Assembly (NCBI GenBank): GCA_027704905.1
Contig: JANIIK010000547.1
Span: 1 to 64,000 of the forward strand
Reading direction: 5' to 3'
DNA length: 64,000 bases
From: Muraenolepis orangiensis
Lineage: Eukaryota; Chordata; Actinopteri; Gadiformes; Muraenolepididae
This document shows, one piece after another, positions 46,132 through 55,817 of this stretch. A program made the translations under genes and the position numbers. Positions within the stretch are counted from its first letter, which is position 1, and the number at the start of each line of letters is the position of its first letter. The notes below the pieces were generated by a model. It saw only the letters and a program-made list of their open reading frames with translations, ran no database searches and was not told the DNA's origin.

Positions 46132-46170
46132 GCTAAGCGGTGGCGATTCAAGCCCTCTATTCCGTCGGTA

Positions 46171-48909
46171 GTGATGGGAAACGTGAACTCCATAACCAAC
46201 AAAACAGATGAGCTGGCTGCCCTGGTGAGGAATCAGAAGACGTACAGGGAGTGCAGCCTAATGTGTTTCACGGAGACGTGGCTAACCGGCAACGCCCCAG
46301 ACGCTAATGTGGATGTACCTGGTTTCACTACGGTGAGAGCGGACAGGGATGCTAAGCTCAGTGGCAAGCGCAAGGGTGGGGGACTTGCACTCTTCATTAA
46401 CATCAGATGGTGCAACCCAGGACATGTAACTGTGAAGGAGACGATCTGCAGTCGGGATATCGAGCTGTTGGCGGTGAGTCTCCGACCTTATTACATGCCA
46501 AGGGAGTTCTCGCACGCCATCTTTGTCTGTGTTTACATCCCGCCACGGGCGCATGGGGAGACGGCGTGTGACGTCATCCACTCCACTACCGCGAGACTTC
46601 AGACACAACACCCTGAAGCCTTCATGGCTATCTCTGGAGACTTCAATCATGTCACACTGGACTCTACTCTCCCTGCTTTTCATCAGTTTGTGGATTGCCC
46701 CACCAGGAAAAACAGGACAATAGACCTCCTATATGCCAACGTGAGGGAAGCTTATAGTGCCAGCCCTCTGCCACCTTTAGGCAAGTCTGATCACAACCTG
46801 GTCCTCCTTCAGCCCAGATACAAGCCAGCTGTACAAAGACAACTCTCAACGACACGCTCCTTCAGGAAATGGTCTCCTGAGGCAGAGGAAGCTCTGAGAG
46901 ATTGCTTTGAGACCACTGACTGGAGTGTGCTGCAAGAGTCACATGGAGATGACATTGAGGGTGTCACTCACTGCACCACTGACTACCTCAACTTTTGCAT
47001 GGACGTTGTTGTTCCTATGAGAACTGTACGCTGCTTTCCGAACAATAAGCCCTGGATCACCAGCGATGTCAAGGGCCTTCTCAACCAGAAAAAGAGGGCA
47101 TTCAGAGATGGTGACCGGGCTGAGCTGAAGCGCGTTCAGGGGGAACTCAAGGTTGGGCTGAGAGAGGCAAAGGAGTCATACAGAAGGAAGGTGGAGCAGA
47201 CGTTGCAAGAGAACAACATGAGGGAGGTCTGGGATGGCATGAAAACCATCACAGGCTGTAAGAGGAAAAACAGCAGTGCAGCAGATGGGGATGTGGTGAG
47301 AGCCAACCAGCTCAACCACTTTTACAACAGATTTGACAGCCCTGTCGTTGTCACATCCACACCTCCCCCATCTAGTGCTGCTGTCTGCCTCACCCCCTCA
47401 ACCTCATCTTCTCCATCTTGCCCAGTTCTCACCTCACTACCTGCTACGGATTCACCCATCCCCCAGGCAGCCACCACAGACACAGCCCCCCCCCCACCCA
47501 TCATCACTGCAGATCAAGTCAGAGGAGAGCTGAGGAGGCTTCGCCCCGGCAAGGCAGCCAGGCCGGACAAGGTGTGCCCGAGAATGCTCAAAGCCTGTGC
47601 TGCCCAGCTGGGGGAACCCCTCCAGCACATCTTTAACTTGAGCTTGCACGTGGGAAGGGTCCCTCTATTATGGAAGACATCATGCCTCATCCCAGTTCCC
47701 AAGAAGGCACACCCCAGTGAGCTTAATGACTTCAGACCAGTTGCCCTAACATCACACATCTCAAAGACTCTAGAGCGCCTGCTGCTGAAGATTCTGAGAC
47801 CCCAGGTCTGCCACGCACTGGATCCCCTGCAGTTTGCTTACCAGGAGAAGGTGGGGGTGGATGATGCTGTCCTCTATCTGTCACACAGGGCTTACTCTCA
47901 CTTGGACAAAGGGAGCGGTGCTGTGAGGATCATGTTTTTTGATTTCTCCAGTGCCTTCAACACCATCCAGCCCCTCCTACTGAGAGACAAGCTGACAGAG
48001 ATGGGGGTAGACTCACACCTGGTGACCTGGATCAAAGACTATCTCACGGGGAGGCCCCAGTATGTCAGGCTGACAGGCTGCTCCTCTGAGACTGTGATCA
48101 GCAGCACTGGTGCGCCACAGGGGACTGTGCTCTCTCCTGTCTTGTTCACCCTGTATACCTCTGATTTTAAGTACAATTCTGAGTCATGCCACATGCAGAA
48201 GTTTTCGGATGACACTGCAATTGTGGGGTATATTGGGAATGGACAGGAGGGGGAGTACAGGAGCCTGATAGAGGACTTTGTAGGGTGGTGCGGGTCAAAC
48301 CACCTACAGCTGAACACCTCCAAGACCAAAGAGATGGTGGTAGACTTTCGGAGGTCCAGGCCCCACATGCAACCAGTCTCCATCAAGGGAGTTGAGGTGG
48401 AGGTGGTCAGCACCTATAAATACCTGGGGCTGCAGCTGGACAATAAACTGGACTGGTCAGCTAACACCGACACACTGTACAAGAAGGGGCAGAGTCGACT
48501 TTATTTCCTTAGGAGGCTGGGGTCCTTCAACATCTGCAGGAAACTGCTACTGATGTTTTACCAGTCTGTTGTTGCCAGTGTCCTCCTCTACGCTGTGGTG
48601 TGCTGGGGAGGCAGCATTAAGAAGAGGGACGCCACGCGGCTGGACAGGCTGGTGAGGAGAGCTGGCTCTGTGGTTGGCACAGAGCTGGATCACCTTATGG
48701 CAGTAGCAGAGAAAAGGACCCTTCGCAAACTGATGTCCATCATGGACAACGCACGTCATCCCCTACACAGCACGGTCATGAAGCAGAGGAGTGTGTTCAG
48801 TGGTAGACTACTATCGCAACAGTGCTCCACAGAGAGACTGAGGAAGTCGTTTGTTCCCCGGGCCATACGACTATTCAACTCTTCCCAGAGTGGACGGGGG
48901 GGAGACTGA
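46171..48909 (+). CDS. L2 ORF2: endonuclease-reverse transcriptase
   Basis: 912 codons without a break (first ATG at 46174; the frame is open well upstream through the octapeptide repeats). The endonuclease spans about residues 1-215, with NVNSITNKTDEL, FTETWL, GDFNH, TIDLLYANV and SDHN. A proline/serine-rich linker runs ~385-440. The reverse transcriptase spans ~445-740, with PGKAARPDKV, FFDFSSAFNTI, GAPQGTVLSPVLFTLYTSDF, FSDDTAIV (catalytic Asp pair in FSDD form) and YKYLGLQLDNKL. The C-terminal part has KKGQSRLYFLRRL and SVVASVLLYAVVCWGG. All key motifs are present, so the copy could be recent and competent; activity is unproven. Confidence 0.9.
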   Translation: MMGNVNSITNKTDELAALVRNQKTYRECSLMCFTETWLTGNAPDANVDVPGFTTVRADRDAKLSGKRKGGGLALFINIRWCNPGHVTVKETICSRDIELLAVSLRPYYMPREFSHAIFVCVYIPPRAHGETACDVIHSTTARLQTQHPEAFMAISGDFNHVTLDSTLPAFHQFVDCPTRKNRTIDLLYANVREAYSASPLPPLGKSDHNLVLLQPRYKPAVQRQLSTTRSFRKWSPEAEEALRDCFETTDWSVLQESHGDDIEGVTHCTTDYLNFCMDVVVPMRTVRCFPNNKPWITSDVKGLLNQKKRAFRDGDRAELKRVQGELKVGLREAKESYRRKVEQTLQENNMREVWDGMKTITGCKRKNSSAADGDVVRANQLNHFYNRFDSPVVVTSTPPPSSAAVCLTPSTSSSPSCPVLTSLPATDSPIPQAATTDTAPPPPIITADQVRGELRRLRPGKAARPDKVCPRMLKACAAQLGEPLQHIFNLSLHVGRVPLLWKTSCLIPVPKKAHPSELNDFRPVALTSHISKTLERLLLKILRPQVCHALDPLQFAYQEKVGVDDAVLYLSHRAYSHLDKGSGAVRIMFFDFSSAFNTIQPLLLRDKLTEMGVDSHLVTWIKDYLTGRPQYVRLTGCSSETVISSTGAPQGTVLSPVLFTLYTSDFKYNSESCHMQKFSDDTAIVGYIGNGQEGEYRSLIEDFVGWCGSNHLQLNTSKTKEMVVDFRRSRPHMQPVSIKGVEVEVVSTYKYLGLQLDNKLDWSANTDTLYKKGQSRLYFLRRLGSFNICRKLLLMFYQSVVASVLLYAVVCWGGSIKKRDATRLDRLVRRAGSVVGTELDHLMAVAEKRTLRKLMSIMDNARHPLHSTVMKQRSVFSGRLLSQQCSTERLRKSFVPRAIRLFNSSQSGRGGD

Positions 48910-49216
48910 CTGACTTTTGGGCATGAGGCCTCCTGTTTTTGTTTACGCACACCTGTTCTGTGACTCCAGAACTACCTTTACTTGCACTTATTGTATTCTG
49001 TTTTTTATTGGTATTTATTACAACAGATATTAGTATAGTTTTTGTTTTGATGCAGTGTATTTTCCACTTCTTGTTTGTTGTAATTTATTGTAATTTTATA
49101 GTTCTGGTTGTGTTTTAGATAGGTCCCTTCGTTTTTAAGTTTTTATAACTGAATAAGTGTTTGTTTGTTATTGTATGAGCTGCTGGAAGACTGAATTTCC
49201 CTCGGGATCAATAAAG

Positions 49217-49254
<38 letters not shown>

Positions 49255-49555
49255 AGGTGATCAGCCTTAGAATCTAACTGAAATTAACAAATGCAACCTC
49301 ACTCATGGGAAACAAAAGGTAACCTAACATTTTGTTGTAGTAGTTTTGTAGATAACTGATACTCAATTCACGTCATTAACACCTTCTTATTGCTATTGTT
49401 ATTTTGTATTTTAATAACTTCCTTCGGTAAAAAAAGAATCAGGCATCGATCAAGACATGACTAGCGTACAAATAGTCCAGGTAAGAAACCATTGATTATA
49501 TTGCCTCATACTACACACATCATTTGTTAAATGTACTGATGGCAACAAAACACAC

Positions 49556-49764
49556 ATGCAGGGACAGAAATCCATGGATGAGCAGCAGGACGTGGACGGC
49601 GTCGGGCAGGCAGTTGGCGCGGAGAGGACGATGAGCGCGAGGACGTGTAACATCTTCAACAAGCTGCGTCTAAATGGGGAGCTGTGTGACCTGGTGATCG
49701 AGGCGGAGGGCGTGGCGTTCAACGCTCACAAGATCATCCTGTGTGGGTGCAGTCCCTACTTCAG
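49556..49764 (+). pseudogene. klhl10: KLHL10-like exon 1, isolated copy D
   Basis: The ATG at 49556 (MQGQKSMDEQQ) and 69 codons of BTB start match exon 1 of copy A (19686-19894) with a few changes, ending at the same donor (GTGAG) in phase 2. About 150 bp of intron follow, then a LINE; no exon 2 is found to 54,540. The exon is stranded, hence pseudogene. Confidence 0.85.
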
Positions 49765-49918
49765 GTGAGACCAATGTCACACTGGTGAAGAAATAGCGTG
49801 TGTGTGTGTTCAATGTTCAACATACAAGATGTTGAATTGCCATTTGCAACAAGTACAATGGCTTACTTACTCCCAATTCCCTCCTGCAGTATGAATTTCA
49901 TACAACAATACTATACTA

Positions 49919-52592
49919 AACTAAACAATGATGATAAACTTGATGTCATCCTCACAAATAACCCTGACAGGTACAAAACTGGCGTCTTCTGTAGCGATCT
50001 CAGTGACCACTGTCTTATTGGCTGCATTCGTAATGGCGGCACAATTAAACAGCCAGTTCTTACCACTCACAGACGAATACTGAAACATTTCGACGAACAA
50101 GCCTTCCTCTACGACCTGGCTGCTATCAAGTGGGACAGAATTAGTTTGATCCCTGACATCGATGCTGCATGGTCCTTCTTTTATGACTCCTTTGGTATGG
50201 TAATCAATAAACACGCTCCCATAACAAAAAATGAGGTTAAAAAACCGATGCAGTCCTTGGTTCAACCGAGATTTAGCTGAACTGCTTCACATCAAGAACT
50301 CCACCTGGCGCAGGGCTCGTCACTCAAAATCCCACGACGATTGGCTATCATTCAGGAAAATTTGAAATAAGTCTATACAGGCTATCCGCAAAGCCAAGGT
50401 TGATTACTTCCATAATCAATTCAACCTCTGTGGATCCAATCCAAGGACATTCTGGAAAACAGTGAAAGAGATGGAGAATAAACCCCCATCATCTCATCTC
50501 CCTAACTCCCTCGTTATTGAGGACACAGTAGTCACCGGTAATGAGCGCATTGCAGAGCTCTTTAACCAGCACTTTGTTAAATGTGGGAACCTATTTGACT
50601 CTTTATCGCCTCCTAAGCCCCCCACCAACACTCCGCCACCCAGCCCCTCTAGCGCAGCCCCATGTCACAGCTTCTGCCTGCAGGAAGTTAGTGAGAACGA
50701 TGTGCTGGAGGTCCTTAGTAAACTTGACCCCAACAAACCTGCAGGTCTTGATGGGCTAGACCCCTTCATTTTTAAAGTTGCAGCCCCAATTATTGCAGAA
50801 GCTATCTCCCACCTTTGTAATCTGTCCATACAGACAGCAGTGCTACCGTCTGCCTGGAAGGCAGCCTCAGTGCAACCTTTGTTTAAAGGGGGAAACCATG
50901 CTGACCCCAACTGCTATCGTCCAATATCCATTCTACCCTGTATAGCGAAAGTGTTAGAAAAGTTAGTTTGCAAACAGCTAACATGGTTTCTGAAGACTTA
51001 CAACATACTATCTGACATGCAGTCTGGGTTCCGTGCAGGTCATGGGTGTGAGACGGCGACTCTTAAAGTCCTAAATGATATCATCAATGCCCTTGACTCC
51101 AGGCAATACTGTGCTGCCATTTTCATCGATCTTGCCAAAGCCTTCGACACTGTAGATCACCAACTGCTTCTGGGAAAGCTTAGATGCATTGGTGTCACTA
51201 ACCAATCGATAGCCTGGTTTGAAAACAACCTGTCCATGCGCACCCAGTGTGTAAAATCTGACAGTCTGATGACACAGCCCCTATCCATCTTTAAGGGAGT
51301 ACCACAAGGCTCTATCCTAGCACCCATCCTATTCTCAATATATATAAATGACATGGAGAAATCAGTGGGCAACTCCTCTATCCACCTATATGCCGATGAC
51401 ACGATTCTGTACACTGCTGGCCCTTCCCCAGATACTGTCCTGAAAACTCTTCAGGATAGTTTTCAGAGAATCCAGTCACATCTCTCTGCCCTTGGCCTGG
51501 TCCTGAACACCACTAAAACCAAGATTATGTGGCTGGGCCGCAGTGGTGCCTCCCAAACTGGTCACTATTGTGACCGCCGAAGGCCGAGACCTCGAAATAG
51601 TTAAATCTTATAAATACCTTGGATTTTGGATTGACAGTAATCTGTCATTCTCAGAACATCTCTCCAAAATTCAGACCAAGGTTAAAGCTAGACTCAGCTT
51701 TCTATATAGGAATCGCTCCTCATTCACTTCATCTGCTAAACTCTCTCTGGTCCTTCCTCTGTTCGACTACGGTGATACCATCTACCGCTCGGCGTGTAAA
51801 GGAGCTCTCGATCATTTAGACGTTCTGTATCACTCCGTCATCCGCTTCGCCACCAATGCCCCCTACAGGACACATCACTGTGATCTGTACTCTCTGGCTA
51901 ACTGGCCCTCTCTTGAGACCAGGCGCAACATCCACTGGCTGATGTTTGTTTATAAAACACTCCTAGGCCTCACCCCCTTCTACCTCACACAATTACTGCA
52001 ACTCCGCCCACCCCCGACGCACAACACCCGGTCAGCTACAAACATCCTGCTAAAGATCCCCAAAGCCCATACATCCTTTGGCCGTTCCGCCTTTCAGTTT
52101 GCAGCAGCGGATAGCTGGAATGTCATACAAAAAACCTTGAAAATTAAGACCTTTATCTCCCCCCGCACCTTCAAGGACACTATTTCAAACACCCTGGTAC
52201 ACACATGCAGCTGCTTTGCCTGATGCTCACTACCAATGTCTTGACCTCTCCTATAGTATGCATTGCCATGAAGGAATGAATGGATGAATGAATGAATGAT
52301 TGAATGATTGAATGATTGAATGGATGAATGTTCTATATTATTTTAATGACTGATTGAACCATAGCAGTATTGTTTTAGAGATGTTATATGTTTAACTGCT
52401 ATGCCTGTCATCTCTGCTCTGTGTCATTGTGTTGTCTCCTGGGTTCTGTAGTGCCCGGAGTCTGTCTTTTTATTTTCTTCCTCCCAACCCCCATCCCCTC
52501 AGGGAGCCTTTTGCCTCCTGTCAGGTCATCATTGTAAATAAGAATTAGTTCTTAATTGATTTTCCTAGCTAAATAAAGGTTATACTACTACT
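49919..52592 (+). mobile_element. Non-LTR retrotransposon, 5'-truncated
   Basis: Flanked by the 14-bp duplication ACAATACTATACTA (49905-49918 and 52593-52606). Copy A intron shows the continuous site in reverse near 19,500-19,540. The 3' end is GAATGATTGAATGATTG-type repeats, then CTAAATAAAGGTTATACTACTAC. Confidence 0.92.
49930..52223 (+). pseudogene. Reverse transcriptase ORF of truncated LINE
   Basis: Starts in the endonuclease C-terminus (LDVILTNNPDRYK, SDLSDHCLIGCIR). A frameshift near 50,245 separates it from the linker. The reverse transcriptase at 50462-51604 has NCYRPISILPCIAKVLEKLV, FIDLAKAFDTVDHQLLLGKL, GVPQGSILAPILFSIYINDM and YADDTILY. A second frameshift near 51,550 leads to 51543-52223 with YKYLGFWIDSNLSF and a C-terminal domain NTRSATN...FQFAAADSWN. 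The clade is distinct from L2; I do not assign it. Confidence 0.85.
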
Positions 52593-52703
52593 ACAATACT
52601 ATACTATACTATACTATAAACAACAGTATATACTACCTATGATATGCTATACTATATACCAGTGGCGAATCGTGTCTATCACAACTGGACCTTCTGTAGA
52701 CCA

Positions 52704-53188
52704 GGGGTTCCCCAACTTTTCAGCCTGCGACCCCCAACATAACAGCGCTAGAGACTGGTGACCCCCCCCCACACACACACACACACACACACACTATCAC
52801 CGGAGGGACTGGAACATTAAAAACAACGTGTGCACAGATCTTCACCATCGCGAACATCGTGAAGTCCAAGGAGGGGGGGGGAGGGAATCGTGATCGCGAA
52901 CATCGTGAAGTCCAAGGAGGGGGGGGGGGGGGGGGGGGTCGGGGGGAATCGTGATCGCGAACATCGTGAAGTCCAAGGAGGGGAGGGGGGGTAATCGCGA
53001 TTGCGAAAATTGTGTGTGGCTTTTTTTCAGCTGCAAATGATACTGTCGTGAATCTGTCGTTATCAGAATTCCTTTATTCGTCACCCTTACATATTAAACT
53101 GACTTACATAATAAAAATATCTATGCACACGTTATTATTAACAATAATAATAATAAATATAATTGATTATATATATATATAATAAATT

Positions 53189-53237
<49 letters not shown>

Positions 53238-53312
53238 TAATATATATATATTATATATAATATATATAATATATATATTATATATATATATATATATATA
53301 ATATATATAATA

Positions 53313-53354
<42 letters not shown>

Positions 53355-53437
53355 AGAGGATTCTGAAATCATCTCGCGACCCCCCCCCCCCCCCCCCCCT
53401 CAGGGTCCCGCGACCCCCACTTTGGGAACCCCTGCTA
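52704..53437. mobile_element. hAT-like non-autonomous repeat
   Basis: Ends CAGGGGTTCCCCAACTTTT and CCCACTTTGGGAACCCCTG are inverted repeats of hAT style. I find no 8-bp duplication. Inside are about three units of GCGAACATCGTGAAGTCCAA with G runs (52,850-52,990) and a long TA block (53,160-53,352). Confidence 0.65.
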
Positions 53438-53880
53438 ATCATTAACGAAACAAAATGCAACAACCAGCTCAACGAGATGCAACACTGCGCCAAAACCAGC
53501 AAAGACAAATGAGTCTCACTCACCAATGATGTTCACTTGAAGACCAAATCCATTCTCCTGTCCTTTTGGATGAATTGTTCGACCACCATCAGGTCATAAA
53601 GCTGATCACTTTTCAGATCCAAAATAAGTTGCCTTTCCAATTCCCTGCCCTCTGGTCGGTCCCAAATAGCAAGCACTCCCATCAGTAGAGCCTCTTGTGG
53701 CTAGTAGAGCCCGTTAGCCACGGGTATCTTTCCCAGTTGCTAGCCTGAAAATGGCGAACATAGCCTACTTTAACAACTTGATTCAGCTCAAGATTGTCAG
53801 GCGTTGGACGGCCTTTTTTAATAATGTCCATCTTTACATTGAATGGTCGTCTTGAAAATGGTTACAACAATAAATCCGCA
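53438..53880. other. Non-coding interval
   Basis: No gene or known repeat recognised. Confidence 0.5.
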
Positions 53881-54406
53881 ACGACATCATCTTCGCTGAT
53901 TTTGACGTAAAAAAACTACGTAGAAACAACGTAGCACTACGCTAGATCCACTCTCGCTCCAGCCAGTATACCTTCTAGTTCCCTATTGAGCTGTGGGGAA
54001 ATCTGAAAGAATACGCCCATTGGCTACAAATAACTATATGATTGGTTGATCAAATTGTCAATCCAAACGTACCCTCTCATTCAGTGTAAGGGCCAAAGTC
54101 ATCGGGAAATGTTTGGTTGAAGGATATTCTTCCCAGCAACCCAGAAAAATATCTGATTGGTTGCATTGTTTTTCTAACACAAAACCACTCAAATGCGTCG
54201 TGCATGGACCGAGAAAGACAAACAAATCAACGTAACACTGTAATATAACAGATAACAACACAGATACCATTCTCATTTATTCATTTTATTTCAATTTGAT
54301 TAAATTTGATTACATTTTATTAATACAATTAATTCGATTTTTTTGTTTCATCTGAGAGTTCCAGGGTCTTCTCTGAATACCTTGAAAGCCCTGACGCTTC
54401 ACCACT

Positions 54407-54412
<6 letters not shown>
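53881..54412. repeat. ~530-bp dispersed duplicate, copy 2
   Basis: Same-orientation match of 25,722-26,253, with a small duplication of TTTGATTA near 54,296-54,312. It ends at a TA microsatellite. Confidence 0.85.
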
Positions 54413-54458
<46 letters not shown>

Positions 54459-54540
54459 ATATATATATATATACGTATATATATATATATATATAATATA
54501 TATAATATATATATATGTATATACTGTATATATATACACA
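54410..54540. repeat. TA microsatellite
   Basis: Dense TA/TGTATA block between the dispersed duplicate and a LINE. Confidence 0.95.
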
Positions 54541-55440
54541 CGATGGGCCTGATCGCCGGTGACTAACAGACAGCCTACAGGGAGGTCGGATCACTGGAGC
54601 AGTGGTGCCAGGAGAACAGCCTCGCCCTCAACGTCAAGAAGACCAAGGAGCTGATCGTGGACTACAGGAAGCAGAGAGGAGAGCACAGCCCTATCTCCAT
54701 CGACGGTGTTGCAGTAGAGAGGGTCAGCAGCTTCAAGTTCCTCAGCATGCACATCTCCGAGGACCTCATGGTCCACGCACACCACACACAGTGGTGAAAA
54801 GGGCCCAACAACGCCTGTATTTCCTCAGGCGTCTGAAGTAATTCCGCATGGGCCCCCGCATCCTGAGAACATTCTATAACGGCACCATGGAGAGTGTTCT
54901 TACAGGGTGGATCACCGCCCGGTACGGGAACTGCACCGCACTGGAGCGCAGAGCGCTTCAAAGGGTGGTGCGGACGGCCCAGTGTATGGTTGGAGGTGAG
55001 CTCCCCTCCCTCCTGGATATATACAACCAGCGGTGCGTGGCCAAGGCCAAACGCATCATAAAAGACAATGCCCACCCCAGCCACGAACTGTACTCACTGT
55101 TACCGTCAGGCAGGCGATACCGCAGTATCAAGTGCCGTACAAATAGACTCAGAGACAGCTTCCACAGTCAGGCCATCAGGCTGCTGAACAAGGGCGTATA
55201 GCATATAACAATGTATATTTGATTACATTGATTTATATATACATATTGCTCTTTTCTGTGCCGATATTTTGTATTTAAAATGTTTTTTTTTTTAAACTTT
55301 ATTCTATTCTATTTTTATTCTATTTTTTATCTTATTTTTATAACTGCTGTCGTCGGGTATTGCACATATACGATTTTCACACCACTGCTTTATACTTGTG
55401 TAAACTGTGAAGTGACAATAAACTTGACTTGATTTGACAC
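54541..55440 (+). mobile_element. 5'-truncated LINE (Rex1/L2-like)
   Basis: Pieces of the RT C-terminus: EQWCQENSLALNVKKTKELI (54,598-54,657), FKFLSMHISEDL and, after a frameshift near 54,790, AQQRLYFLRRLK then a stop. The next piece is FYNGTMESVLTGWITARYGN to DSFHSQAIRLLN, stopping at 55,199-55,201. It ends AGTGACAATAAACTTGACTT. Dead. Confidence 0.85.
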
Positions 55441-55504
55441 TTATGATACGGTCAAATCCACAATCACCTTGTTATTCACAAATCTGTTACTCAACTATTT
55501 GATA

Positions 55505-55520
55505 TTTATTTTTATTTTCA
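55505..55520 (-). terminator. Polyadenylation signals of kinase gene
   Basis: AATAAA hexamers on minus about 300 bp after the kinase stop codon. A likely 3' end, unproven. Confidence 0.45.
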
Positions 55521-55817
55521 CAATCTCATCTCGCCTCCTTTTGTCATGGGGTTGGTGGTGACCAGCGACAAGTGGGGGATCCCTCCTTCTAGGGACGGTT
55601 AGGAGTGGAATGGGTAACATAAGTGTGTGTCTCTGAGCAGGGGCTGGTTCTCTGTAGTCCGAGAGACTGGCTGACTTTAGCCAGGGCAGCGTCCGGAGGT
55701 GTTGAGGTGGGACCTGCAGGAACATCTGGTCATGGGGTCGTGGGGTAGCTCTCTCCCCGTCGGGGTCTTTGGTTCCGGGTGGGGCCACCCGGTGTTGACG
55801 TCCGATCAGCTGCAGCT

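Larger units (their letters stand above)
45749..49251 (+). mobile_element. Near-full-length L2-type LINE
   Basis: Inserted between two halves of a segment that is continuous at ~31,735 in the right arm. CTAAG is repeated at 45744-45748 and 49252-49256. It has a GC-rich 5' leader, an open ORF2 and a 3' end TTCCCTCGGGATCAATAAAG followed by (TATC)n, which is the standard L2 tail form in fish. No separate ORF1 of usual size is seen in the 420-bp leader; a short frame starts at 45,897. Confidence 0.92.
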
